Below, in pieces: positions 1 to 8,022 of a stretch of DNA of 15,398 bases; the stretch's first letter is position 1; every line of letters starts with the position of its first letter. Under the pieces are notes generated by a model. The model was not told the origin of the DNA. It did no database searches and was given only the letters and a program-made list of their open reading frames with translations. Source of the stretch: Candidatus Peregrinibacteria bacterium (lineage in GTDB: Bacteria; Patescibacteriota; Gracilibacteria; UBA1369). The translations under genes and the position numbers were made by a program. The DNA lies in the NCBI GenBank assembly GCA_014728765.1, contig WJLA01000004.1:1-15398 (forward strand), written 5' to 3'.

Positions 1-1
1 G

Positions 2-931
2 ATTGGAATATCTGAAACAGAAGATTATCATGACAAGCAAGCGATTGGAATGGATGATGATGGGACAATTGCAAGTGGTGAAACATATGATTTCCCTATT
101 ACAATTGTCTACAATGAAAATGAAAGTGAACAAAAAGCCAGCTTGGAAGGCTATATCCAAAATGTTGAAAGTAATTTGCAAAACACAAATGTGATAGTGA
201 CTTGGGTAGATAAAGAAAGCGAAGAAGGTTCACAGATAATTGAAACGGTTGATGCCAGGTTTTTACCAATTTTTGTAACTGACTCAACAATTGAAAGTCA
301 TCCTCAATATGCTGAATTTGCTCCCGCACTAGAAGAAATTAACGGTGTTTTAACAATCAGATCTGAAGGCTTGGAATATTTAAAAGTACCGGAGATTGGA
401 GACGCTCAAATTATAGGAGCTGATCCGGAAAATGCCGATGTGGTTATTATTGAATATATTAGTTATACTTGCGGATTCTGTGCGCGAATGCATACTGTTT
501 TAGAAGAGGCGGTTGAAAAATATGAAGGTCAAGTCAGCTGGGCTGTTAAAAATTTTGATAGAGGAGGTCCTGACTCAACACTTTCTCAGGCTGCGGAATG
601 TGCCGCTGATCAAGGTAGATTCAAAGAAATGTCGAGTGCCTTATATGCCACTCAAAATGATATTATGACCAGCCTACAAGATGCAAATCCTGATGAGGCC
701 CTTAATGATACGATAGAGCAGATAGCAACCAATGCCGGAGTAGATTCCGATGAACTTTTACAGTGCATTGAAGACGGTACTTATGAAGAAAGAGTAATGG
801 AACAATCCGTTGAGGGTAGAGAATTTGGAATAATGGGAACACCTTCTATGTTTATCAATGATCAATTTGTTCCAGGTGCAGTTCCTGCTGAACAATTGGA
901 TGCTATAATTCAAGAAGAATTAGCAGAATAA
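2..931 (+). CDS. DsbA-like thiol:disulfide oxidoreductase, N-terminally partial
   Basis: The reading frame is open to the left window edge, so the real start, and any signal peptide or membrane anchor, lies outside; the ATG at 50 is internal. The C-terminal half is a DsbA-type thioredoxin fold. It has a CGFC redox motif at nt 470-481, in the context EYISYTCGFCARMH, an alpha-helical insert with two further cysteines, and the cis-proline loop GTPSMFIND near the end followed by FVPGAVP. The N-terminal half (up to about nt 400) looks like a second, degenerate thioredoxin-like domain without cysteines (DARFLPIFVTD...EYLKVPE). Proteins of this class form or isomerise disulfides in exported proteins. 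The next gene starts 1 nt after this stop and encodes a secreted protein with two spaced cysteines, a plausible substrate. Assignment to the DsbA superfamily is firm; oxidase versus isomerase role is not determined. Confidence 0.85.
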   Translation: MGISETEDYHDKQAIGMDDDGTIASGETYDFPITIVYNENESEQKASLEGYIQNVESNLQNTNVIVTWVDKESEEGSQIIETVDARFLPIFVTDSTIESHPQYAEFAPALEEINGVLTIRSEGLEYLKVPEIGDAQIIGADPENADVVIIEYISYTCGFCARMHTVLEEAVEKYEGQVSWAVKNFDRGGPDSTLSQAAECAADQGRFKEMSSALYATQNDIMTSLQDANPDEALNDTIEQIATNAGVDSDELLQCIEDGTYEERVMEQSVEGREFGIMGTPSMFINDQFVPGAVPAEQLDAIIQEELAE

Positions 932-932
932 A

Positions 933-2333
933 ATGAAAAATTTATTATCGCTATTAATAGGATCCGTTGTCTTTATTGGCTCAATACCAAATGTAATGGC
1001 CGCGGATTCTTTTCCTGATGTAAATAGAAACAATCCCAATTATGGAGCTATTGAATTTTTGCAAGAAGCGGGAATTGTTAAAGGATATCCCGACGGAACT
1101 TTCGGGCCTAAGAAAGCGATAAATAGAGCAGAAGCGCTAAAAATTGTATTGTTGGCAAAAGAATATCTTGGAGAAAAGGTCACTGTAGATGATTTAAAAA
1201 CTATTGAATTTCCGGATGTTGGACAAAATGATTGGTATTATAATTTTGTAAGACTTGCATTAAGTGCCGGTATTATCGAAGGTTATCCTGATGGCACATT
1301 CAAGCCGGCTCAAACCGTTAATGCGGTTGAGAGTTTAAAAATGGCTTTAAAAACAATTGATGATCAATTTGAAGAATATGAGGTAGTGGAAAACCCCTAT
1401 GCTGACATTCAGGCCGATGAATGGTATGCAACATATGTCGATTATGCGAAAGAGGCGCAGATCATAGAAGCCTTTGGAGACTATAAATACATTCCTGATC
1501 GCGAAATGACCAGAGGTGAATTTTCTGAGATTGTATTCAGGCTTATCTATATTCTTAAAAATGAGCAATCAAAATATCCATTGAGCCTGAATTGGAATTA
1601 TTGCAATAATTATCAAGAAGGATACAAAATCAAATATCCTCATTCATGGGAAAAATATGTAGCCGGAGATCAAGCAATTTTTTGGAAGCAAGATATAGCT
1701 AACGGACAGGTCAGCTTTGCCAGAGTTTTTCCCAATAGCGCAACTGTAATAGTGGTCAGTGATGACAATGTTCAAGGTCTAACATTAGAGCAATACATTG
1801 ACCTGATTGATTATGGTGAAAATGCTCAAAAACAATTTTTGACCTTAAATGAAATACCATATGCATCTGTTTATATAGAAGCTACAGGTCTTCAGGATAG
1901 CTATTTTGAAATGCCTGATGGAACAATATTAATCGTTTATTCTCAAGTAGGGAGTGGCATTTTAGCTCCACAGTTAAAAGAGCAAATTCGCTATATGATA
2001 GGAAGTATAAGAGAATCAAATTCTCCTTCCGAGCTTGAATTCGAAAATTGTGGTGAAATCAAAAATGAACAAAATAATGATGAAGATTTAGAAGAAAATG
2101 CAACAACTGAAGATGTTTTAACCCAATTATTAAAAAATGTTTTGATTTCGGGAAAAGCTTCAGAGAGTATTAAATTGATAGAAGATTTTGTTATCTTTGA
2201 AACTGATACAATCGGCATTGGAACAGGTCCTGTGGATTATTATTATTCCGAGGAATATAATTTGACAGTGAAAGTGGACAGAGAATCTGATACAATACTG
2301 GCGACTAAAAAAGATAAAACATCATCATTTTAA
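933..2333 (+). CDS. Secreted SLH-domain protein with PsbP-like domain
   Basis: A 466-residue exported protein. Residues 1-23 are a signal peptide (lysine, hydrophobic core, then VMAA before DSFPDV). Three S-layer homology repeats follow at about 26-75, 93-142 and 155-208; the first two carry the GYPDGTF signature and the third is degenerate (EAFGDYKYIPDREMTRGEF). SLH repeats normally tether proteins to cell-wall-linked polysaccharide. Residues 225-360 resemble PsbP/DUF1795-like domains (YKIKYPHSWEKY, later a beta-rich stretch ending IGSIRES). An acidic linker (about 376-393) leads to a C-terminal module of unknown function (395-466). The only two cysteines after the signal peptide (Cys224, Cys373) flank the PsbP-like domain and could form a disulfide made by the upstream DsbA-like enzyme (inference). 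The ATG lies 1 nt after the upstream stop, indicating one operon. Confidence 0.8.
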   Translation: MKNLLSLLIGSVVFIGSIPNVMAADSFPDVNRNNPNYGAIEFLQEAGIVKGYPDGTFGPKKAINRAEALKIVLLAKEYLGEKVTVDDLKTIEFPDVGQNDWYYNFVRLALSAGIIEGYPDGTFKPAQTVNAVESLKMALKTIDDQFEEYEVVENPYADIQADEWYATYVDYAKEAQIIEAFGDYKYIPDREMTRGEFSEIVFRLIYILKNEQSKYPLSLNWNYCNNYQEGYKIKYPHSWEKYVAGDQAIFWKQDIANGQVSFARVFPNSATVIVVSDDNVQGLTLEQYIDLIDYGENAQKQFLTLNEIPYASVYIEATGLQDSYFEMPDGTILIVYSQVGSGILAPQLKEQIRYMIGSIRESNSPSELEFENCGEIKNEQNNDEDLEENATTEDVLTQLLKNVLISGKASESIKLIEDFVIFETDTIGIGTGPVDYYYSEEYNLTVKVDRESDTILATKKDKTSSF

Positions 2334-2344
2334 ATTGATAAAAT

Positions 2345-2605
2345 ATGTATAAAAAATTATTTATAATCAGTTTTGCTGTAATGTTAGTATTCACAGCTTG
2401 CCAAACAGAAGTTGAAAACACTGAAACTGTAGACAACAATCAAAAGGAAACTCAGAAAGAAAGTAATGTGCCTTATAGTACTGGTCCATCCAGTCCACCA
2501 AATGAAGATGTAGTCCCCTCCGGTCCACCTCCTACCCAGGCGGTAACAAAAAAAGAAAATATTAAATTATCTCTTCCCCCTCAAAACAGTAGTGAACAAG
2601 AATAA
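2345..2605 (+). CDS. Small proline-rich lipoprotein
   Basis: An 86-residue predicted lipoprotein. The N-terminus has two lysines, a hydrophobic stretch and the lipobox FTAC, with Cys19 as the lipidated residue. The mature part is short, polar and apparently disordered: Asn/Glu/Gln/Lys-rich to about residue 40, then Pro/Gly/Ser-rich with PP and PPP runs. No fold or catalytic motif is visible. It begins 11 nt after the SLH gene and its end overlaps the GTG start of the next gene by 14 nt, so it belongs to the same operon. It may act as a surface spacer or a partner of the SLH protein, but that is conjecture. The lipobox and genuine gene spacing support it as real. Confidence 0.7.
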   Translation: MYKKLFIISFAVMLVFTACQTEVENTETVDNNQKETQKESNVPYSTGPSSPPNEDVVPSGPPPTQAVTKKENIKLSLPPQNSSEQE

Positions 2606-3260
2606 TAAAGAAATTATTATCGTTGCGCATAGAGGCGGAAGCAAAGGAATTCATCGTGAGAATACACATGATGCATTTAAGCATGCTATTGGTAGCGGTT
2701 TTAAATGTATTGAAATGGACATTCGTTTGAATCATCTGGCAGGTGAATTTTTTTTGGAGCATGATTTTCTGCATACGCCGAAAAGCAAAAAAAATTATTT
2801 TAAGAAAGTCATGAATTTGTTTGAAGACAATAGTATAATTCCATTTTGCGAGCTTAAAACTGTTACATTAACGCGGACTTTTTATGCTGAATCATTTCTT
2901 AAGCTAATCAGAAATCACAACTTGGAAGATCGATCAATTGTGATGTCATTTAATCCTTTTGTGTTGGCTCAATTAAGAAGAATTGGATATAGAGGAAAAA
3001 TAGGTCAATTGGTCGGATCAAGATTCGTCTTTAATTCCTTTAGGGGATATATTAAAAATACTATTAAGCCTGATTATATGATGATTTCCAGAAAAATTTT
3101 TTCAGAACGGATGGTTAGATTTGCAAAAAATATCGATTCAAAAGTCTTTATACATGTAGCTAACAAGCCAAAAATATGGAAACAGGCAATTGAATATGAT
3201 ATTGACGGAATAATTACCGATTATCCAGACAAACTTAAAAAATTTATAAATGAAAATTAA
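2592..3260 (+). CDS. Glycerophosphodiester phosphodiesterase (GDPD)
   Basis: A 222-residue cytoplasmic-type GDPD with no signal peptide. It would hydrolyse glycerophosphodiesters, the deacylated remains of phospholipids, to glycerol-3-phosphate and an alcohol. Family motifs are present in order: AHRGG (His13-Arg14), REN(T) (Glu23-Asn24), EMDIR (Glu41, Asp43), EHD (His57-Asp58, the second catalytic His), CELK (Glu87, Lys89), SFNP near 119-122 and DGIITDYP near the C-terminus. Length is slightly short for the family but the TIM-barrel motif order is complete. The start is GTG at 2592, inside the end of the lipoprotein gene; no ATG lies before the first motif. Its stop shares one base with the yebC start (TAATG), pointing to translational coupling. 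Substrate specificity cannot be read from the sequence. Confidence 0.85.
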   Translation: MNKNNKEIIIVAHRGGSKGIHRENTHDAFKHAIGSGFKCIEMDIRLNHLAGEFFLEHDFLHTPKSKKNYFKKVMNLFEDNSIIPFCELKTVTLTRTFYAESFLKLIRNHNLEDRSIVMSFNPFVLAQLRRIGYRGKIGQLVGSRFVFNSFRGYIKNTIKPDYMMISRKIFSERMVRFAKNIDSKVFIHVANKPKIWKQAIEYDIDGIITDYPDKLKKFINEN

Positions 3261-3994
3261 TGGCAGGGCATTCGAAATGGCACAATATCAAGCATAAAAA
3301 GGCGGCTTCAGATGCTAAACGAGGCAAAATTTTTACCAAGCATGCAAGAATGATCACAATTGCAGCCAAGCAGGGTGGTGATATCAATATGAATCCTTTG
3401 TTGAAAGCCGCAGTTGATGCGGCTAAAGTCGATAATGTGCCGAATGAAAATATTGATAGAGCTATTAAAAAGGGAACCGGTGAATTAAAAGATGACACAA
3501 TCATCGAAGAATTGTTTTATGACGCTTTCGGTCCTGCCGGTTCAGTACTTTTCATAGAAGTTTTAACAGACAACAAAAATAGATCACTGACTAATATAAA
3601 AAAAATTTTAAACAAGAAAGGTGGAAGATTTGCAGATAGTGGTTCAGTAGCTTGGATGTTCAAAAAAAGAGGTTTAATAAATGCTAAATGCCTTGCAGAA
3701 GAGAAAGAAGATTTGGAGATAATTTCGATTGAAGCAGGTGCTGATGAAATTGTTTTTGAAGATGATATTGTGAATATTTTTACTATTCCGGAGGATTTAA
3801 TGCATGTTAAATCTGAATTGGAAGCACAAGGAGTCAAAATTAACACGGTGGAAATTGTCTATGATGCAAAAGAGAATAGAGTCAGTATTTCCAGAGATTC
3901 GGAAGCTTATGAAAGTTTTGAGACTCTAATGGAAGCCCTGGATGAAGATGAGGATGTTTCCAATATTTACACCAATGTTGATGTTGAAGATTAG
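3260..3994 (+). CDS. yebC: YebC/PmpR family protein
   Basis: A 244-residue protein beginning with the highly conserved YebC N-terminus (MAGHSKWHNIKHKKAASDAKRG), followed by GKIFTKHARMI, NVPNENIDRAIKKGTGE, and FYDAFGPAG with VLTDNKNRS. Length is normal for the family. YebC proteins were long annotated as transcriptional regulators; recent work on family members links them to relieving ribosome stalling at proline-rich stretches. Which role applies here cannot be decided. The gene is fused to the GDPD stop through a TAATG overlap and ends with TAG, the only non-TAA stop in the window. It overlaps the convergent DHH gene by 4 nt and no terminator hairpin is visible at its end. Confidence 0.95.
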   Translation: MAGHSKWHNIKHKKAASDAKRGKIFTKHARMITIAAKQGGDINMNPLLKAAVDAAKVDNVPNENIDRAIKKGTGELKDDTIIEELFYDAFGPAGSVLFIEVLTDNKNRSLTNIKKILNKKGGRFADSGSVAWMFKKRGLINAKCLAEEKEDLEIISIEAGADEIVFEDDIVNIFTIPEDLMHVKSELEAQGVKINTVEIVYDAKENRVSISRDSEAYESFETLMEALDEDEDVSNIYTNVDVED

Positions 3995-5316
3995 TTTTCA
4001 AATCGATACACAACGCCATCTTCCATTTGTTGCGGCTCTTCGGATTTAATGGTAATTGTTTTAGTTTTAGATGTGTTTTTTTGTTCTATTTTAGGATTAT
4101 AATCCGGTTCAGGAGCAATTGCTTCCGTATCTGGAGCCTGATAATTTTCAATTGTTGTTTCAAGATTCAATCTTTCCGTTTGATATTTTTGAATTTTTTC
4201 AATAATTTCCATACCTTGGCTTTCGAAAGTTGCATTAGGAATCTTGAATCCTGCCGCCTTAGCGTGCCCTCCACCTCCAAACATCGCAGCAATTTGAGTA
4301 GCGTCGACAGCGTCGGAAGTGGTTCTTACACTACCGGAAAGTATATTATCACTTCTTTCTTTCAAAAGCAGAACAATTTCAACTTCTGGAGCATTTGTCA
4401 TCAGTTCATCAATAATATCCCCTGTTTCGTCAACGTTACTGCCTGTTTCCTTGATATCCTTTTGTGTAATCACGGACCATAAAAATTTATGCTTTTGGTC
4501 AATTTTAATTTTGGAGAGTATTCTTCCCCAAAGTTTCAAAGTGGTTAAGTGCTTTGTCTTATAAACATGTTGAATAATTTCTTGTTGTCTGGCCCCCCTT
4601 TTAATCAGCTTTGCGGAATTAGAGAAAGACTTGGGTGTTGTATTGGAATGCTGAAAACTTCCGGTGTCCGTGATGATTCCCGCCAAAAGCAATGTCGCGA
4701 CTTCTTCATCAACCAATTCTTTTGACGTAATTTCTTCCAAGTTCTCCAGAATACCCAAAATCATTTCAGTGGTAGCTGAATTCATAACATCTACATAATT
4801 GATTCGTCCAAAATTTTCATTTGATGGATGATGATCAATGTTGATAACAGGTATTTCAGTAAACATTTTTACATTATCTTCATAAAATTTTCCAAGTTGC
4901 TTGGTTGCAGCGGTATCAACTGTAATGATCAAATCATATTTGCTTGGTCCATGACTAAAACTAACATTCTGTTGACTGAATTGTCCTTTTTTAGCTGTCA
5001 AAATAATATTAACTTTGTTATGTTCAACTTTACTGTGAATAGAATCGAGTTTGGCATTCTCAGTATCCAAAGTAATGATAAAATCAGGACTAACCGCAAG
5101 TTCATTCTTGATGGTATTCATCATTGGTAAAAACTTGTAGACTTCAGGCACCGGATCTGCACAAACTACAGTAACTTTTTTGTTTAATTTTCGAAGTGAC
5201 AAATAAAGAGCCATGGCTGATCCCAATGAATCACCATCCGGTGGACTTGAAGGCATAACAAGAATGTTTTCACTCCTGTTAATTAAATCTATTATTTGAT
5301 GTTCAATTTGCTTCAT
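3991..5316 (-). CDS. DHH/DHHA1 phosphoesterase, NrnA-like, with insert and tail
   Basis: A 441-residue member of the DHH superfamily that includes NrnA-type oligoribonuclease/pAp phosphatases. Motif I is PPDGDSLGS (Asp27, Asp29), motif II IITVDTAA (Asp134), motif III NIDHHPSN (161-163) and motif IV TDTGSF (Asp217). The DHHA1 substrate-binding domain ends in GGGGHAKAAGF (347-357). Two things differ from textbook NrnA. About 50 residues (75-125, including TLDTENAK and ILTAKKGQF) are inserted before motif II. The motif I histidine is replaced: MPSSPPDGD instead of an SH..PDGD pattern. Residues 385-441 form a polar, probably disordered tail. It likely degrades short oligonucleotides or nucleoside phosphates. 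It has its own strong promoter 20-48 nt upstream of the start and follows recJ on the same strand. Exact substrate is uncertain. Confidence 0.85.
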   Translation of the reverse strand: MKQIEHQIIDLINRSENILVMPSSPPDGDSLGSAMALYLSLRKLNKKVTVVCADPVPEVYKFLPMMNTIKNELAVSPDFIITLDTENAKLDSIHSKVEHNKVNIILTAKKGQFSQQNVSFSHGPSKYDLIITVDTAATKQLGKFYEDNVKMFTEIPVINIDHHPSNENFGRINYVDVMNSATTEMILGILENLEEITSKELVDEEVATLLLAGIITDTGSFQHSNTTPKSFSNSAKLIKRGARQQEIIQHVYKTKHLTTLKLWGRILSKIKIDQKHKFLWSVITQKDIKETGSNVDETGDIIDELMTNAPEVEIVLLLKERSDNILSGSVRTTSDAVDATQIAAMFGGGGHAKAAGFKIPNATFESQGMEIIEKIQKYQTERLNLETTIENYQAPDTEAIAPEPDYNPKIEQKNTSKTKTITIKSEEPQQMEDGVVYRFEN

Positions 5317-5335
5317 TAGTTATTTGAGTCCTGAA

Positions 5336-5364
5336 ATTATAACAAATTTTGCTTGTTTTGTAAA
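5336..5364 (-). promoter_or_regulatory. Sigma-70-type promoter of the DHH gene
   Basis: Read on the minus strand: -35 TTTACA (5359-5364), a 17-nt spacer, then a perfect -10 TATAAT (5336-5341). The predicted start is near 5329, giving an untranslated leader of only about a dozen bases before the ATG at 5316. It lies in the 76-nt gap between the recJ stop and the DHH start, so the DHH gene can be expressed independently of miaA-recJ. No terminator separates recJ from it. Confidence 0.75.
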
Positions 5365-5392
5365 CATTCAAGACAAAAGTTTAGAAGCAAAT

Positions 5393-7123
5393 TTATCTAA
5401 AATTCACTTTTATGTCAACCAACTGAAATTGAATAGTATCCCTGCCATTCCAACGATTCTTGTCTATTGAAAAGACAACATCCACTTCTTCCGCATCAAC
5501 AAGTTTTTCAATTAATTCCCCCATTTTAAAAGCTATAGCTGAATATTTGTTTGAACCTGTAGTAATAAAGCAATGCAAATGATTACCCTCCTTTCCCACT
5601 CTTTTAATCCCTTCCAACTTAACATTTTTCAATAAAAAATTTGGCTTTTCATTGCCATAACCATATGGTTCCATCTGAGTCAGTTTTTTTACGAAATGAT
5701 CGTTAATTTCTTCATTGCTCAGATCAGCGTCCAACAATAGTTCTTGCTCAGAATCATAATCTTGCAGTTTTTCGGCGGCATATTTTGATATTTCATCAAT
5801 GAACTGTTCGAGATTTGCTTTCCTGATACTAAAACCTGCAGCTTGAAAATGTCCTCCATAGTGTTCTAAAAGATGACTTACATGATTAAGCGCATCAACA
5901 GCATTAAAGCTTTCATTGGACCTGAAAGAAGCAACCAGATGTTCATCGAATTCTTGCAATACAATTGCGGGAATATTATGTCTTTCAACCAGTCGACCAG
6001 CAATCAATCCGATTATACCCATATGCCAATCAGGGCTCCAGGCAATGAGAATTTTATTGTTTTTTGAATCTGATTCCACTCTTTCAAAAGCTTCCTCCAA
6101 TGCTTTATAAACCATCTGTTGCCTTTCTTGATTTAATTTTTCCAATTTAGCGGCTAGACTTTTGCCTTTTTCTTGATCTTCTCCGTCATAAAGTAGCATT
6201 TGCAAAGCTTGATATGGATGATCAATTCTGCCCGCAGCATTAATTCTAGGCCCTATCTTAAACCCGATTGTAGAAACATCCAGCTTCCCGGTAGTATCTA
6301 TACCCGCATAATCCATTAAATGATTCAAACCGGGCCACATCGTATTTTGTAAAGCTTCCAGACCATATTTGACAATAATTCTGTTCTCTCCCAGCAAAGG
6401 ACCAATGTCAGCAACTGTTCCAAGACTTGCTAAATCAAGCAAAGAATACATAAACTGATCTCTTTCTTTTGATGGTAATCTGTCTGTAACCAAAGCACTA
6501 GCCAATTTAAATGCCACCCCGGAACCTGTTAATCCTTTGAAAGGATAAAGACATTCAGCTTGTTTAGGGTGAAGAATAGCATAGGCCCGATCGGGAGGGT
6601 TTTCAGGAATAGTGTGATGATCAGTAATGATAGTGTCTATCCCATATTCCCAAGCCAAATCAATTTGGTCTTTGCAGGATATTCCCGAATCTACAGTGAT
6701 TAAAACTTTTACATTTTTTTCTTTGAACTCTTCAATAAACTTATTGGAAAGTCCATATCCATCATTAACTCGATGAGGTAATCGATAAGAAACTTCCGCT
6801 CCAAGCCTTTCCAGAGTTTTGATTAAAACCGCTGTTCCGGAGATGCCATCAACATCATAATCACCGAATACAATAATTCTTTCTTTTTTATCAATAGCTT
6901 GATTGATTCTTTCGACAGCTTTATCCATATCTTTCATTAAGAATGGATTGTGAAAGCCTTTTTTGTAGCTTGGACTTAAATATGCGCTGACTTCTTCCGG
7001 ACCCTCAATTCCTCTACTTTTGAGAATGTTTTGAACTAAATCTAAATCATTTTGATGAACTCTAAGTTTCCAGTTTTTGTTCAGCAGCGACTTACCTCCA
7101 AGCAAGATCGCCTCTGATTGCAT
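5393..7123 (-). CDS. recJ: Single-stranded-DNA-specific exonuclease RecJ
   Basis: A 576-residue RecJ, a Mn-dependent 5'-to-3' single-stranded DNA exonuclease used in recombination and repair. From the chosen start, the DHH core shows FGDYDVDGISG (88-93 for DYDVDG), TVDSGI, TDHHT (167-170) and DLASLGTVADIGPL (about 230-243), then GPRINAAGRIDHP. The DHHA1 part has WSPDWHMGIIGLIAGRLVE and GGHFQAAGF (about 423-431). A C-terminal OB-fold-like region follows (EPYGYGNEKPNF...QFQLVDIKV). The frame is open to 7177, but that would run 50 nt into miaA. The ATG at 7123, two bases after the miaA stop, gives a typical N-terminus (MQSEAILLGG) and is preferred. Length is normal for compact RecJ proteins. It is co-transcribed with miaA. 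Confidence 0.95.
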   Translation of the reverse strand: MQSEAILLGGKSLLNKNWKLRVHQNDLDLVQNILKSRGIEGPEEVSAYLSPSYKKGFHNPFLMKDMDKAVERINQAIDKKERIIVFGDYDVDGISGTAVLIKTLERLGAEVSYRLPHRVNDGYGLSNKFIEEFKEKNVKVLITVDSGISCKDQIDLAWEYGIDTIITDHHTIPENPPDRAYAILHPKQAECLYPFKGLTGSGVAFKLASALVTDRLPSKERDQFMYSLLDLASLGTVADIGPLLGENRIIVKYGLEALQNTMWPGLNHLMDYAGIDTTGKLDVSTIGFKIGPRINAAGRIDHPYQALQMLLYDGEDQEKGKSLAAKLEKLNQERQQMVYKALEEAFERVESDSKNNKILIAWSPDWHMGIIGLIAGRLVERHNIPAIVLQEFDEHLVASFRSNESFNAVDALNHVSHLLEHYGGHFQAAGFSIRKANLEQFIDEISKYAAEKLQDYDSEQELLLDADLSNEEINDHFVKKLTQMEPYGYGNEKPNFLLKNVKLEGIKRVGKEGNHLHCFITTGSNKYSAIAFKMGELIEKLVDAEEVDVVFSIDKNRWNGRDTIQFQLVDIKVNFR

Positions 7124-7125
7124 AA

Positions 7126-8022
7126 TTATTTTTTTAAAGCGTTGATAATTTGCTCGATTTCTTCCGCAGCTATCCAATTGATATCTTGATATCTCCTAAA
7201 CCAGGTTAACTGCCTTTTGGCATAATTTCTGGTATTTTTTTTAAACTCTTCGATCGCCTGCTCATAGTTATACAGGTTTTTAAAATATTTTCCAAGCTCT
7301 TGATAACCCAATGAGGTCAAAGCAGATAAATCATGCGGATACTTTTTCAACAGTTGTCTCGCCTCTTCCAATAATCCCGCATCAAGTTGCTGGTCAATCC
7401 TTGTTTCGATTCTTTGATAAAGCTTTTTACGAGGCCATTCTATTCCGATTTTCATAGTTTGATATTTTGGAGTGGATTTTTGCACCGGCTGATTCGCAGT
7501 TTCTATCGCCCTGATGATGTAGCGACGATTGTTTGGATGGATAGTTTTAGCTTTCTGCGGATCAATTTTGTTCAAATTTTGTTGAAGCTGCTCATTCGAT
7601 AGTTTTTCAAGCTCTGATCGTAGCTTCTGATTTGGCTTAACGTCAGGTAATTGATAATTTTCTATAATTGCCGATAAATAAAGACCGGTTCCACCCGATA
7701 AAACAGGTGTTATTTCGTTTTTATGAAGATTATCAATAATTGATTCCGCCTGTTTTTTGTAATCAGACAGTGAATAGGATTGATCCGGTTTGATGATATC
7801 AATAAGGTGATGTTTGGCTTGTTTCTGTTCTTGTATGGTAGGCTTGGCTGTGCCAATGTTCATTTCTTGATAAACCTGTCTTGAATCGGCGTTGACAATC
7901 TCACCTTTAAACTTTTTAGCTATGGCAATTGCCAATTTGGTTTTGCCACTGGCAGTTGGCCCAAGAACAACAATCAAAGGTTTGGAGTTTTTTCGTATAA
8001 AATTTTGTATTTTTTCAATCAT
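7126..8022 (-). CDS. miaA: tRNA dimethylallyltransferase MiaA
   Basis: A 298-residue MiaA, which transfers a dimethylallyl group to N6 of A37 in tRNAs reading UNN codons. The P-loop is GPTASGKT (21-28), followed by VNADSRQVY (about 43-51), IGTAKPT, HHLIDI (71-76) and SGGTGLYL (109-116). The C-terminal half contains TSLGYQEL and RNYAKRQLTWFRR, typical of the tRNA-binding and catalytic region. Length is normal. It is the first gene of a minus-strand unit and recJ starts two bases after its stop. The start region (TACTACTAATTCT before the ATG) has no Shine-Dalgarno motif. Upstream promoter elements on this strand are weak: a TATACT at 8032-8037 has no good -35 partner. Confidence 0.95.
   Translation of the reverse strand: MIEKIQNFIRKNSKPLIVVLGPTASGKTKLAIAIAKKFKGEIVNADSRQVYQEMNIGTAKPTIQEQKQAKHHLIDIIKPDQSYSLSDYKKQAESIIDNLHKNEITPVLSGGTGLYLSAIIENYQLPDVKPNQKLRSELEKLSNEQLQQNLNKIDPQKAKTIHPNNRRYIIRAIETANQPVQKSTPKYQTMKIGIEWPRKKLYQRIETRIDQQLDAGLLEEARQLLKKYPHDLSALTSLGYQELGKYFKNLYNYEQAIEEFKKNTRNYAKRQLTWFRRYQDINWIAAEEIEQIINALKK

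Noticed and set aside
3517..3846. A 109-codon minus-strand frame within yebC
   Set aside because: Antisense to well-conserved YebC sequence, with no motif of its own.
4027..4564. Plus-strand frames of 151 and 81 codons inside the DHH gene
   Set aside because: They are antisense shadows of conserved DHHA1 coding sequence; the translations are Phe/Ser/Cys-rich without motifs.
7124..7177. Longer recJ with 18 extra N-terminal residues
   Set aside because: It would overlap miaA by 50 nt, while the ATG at 7123 sits two bases after the miaA stop and gives a normal RecJ N-terminus.
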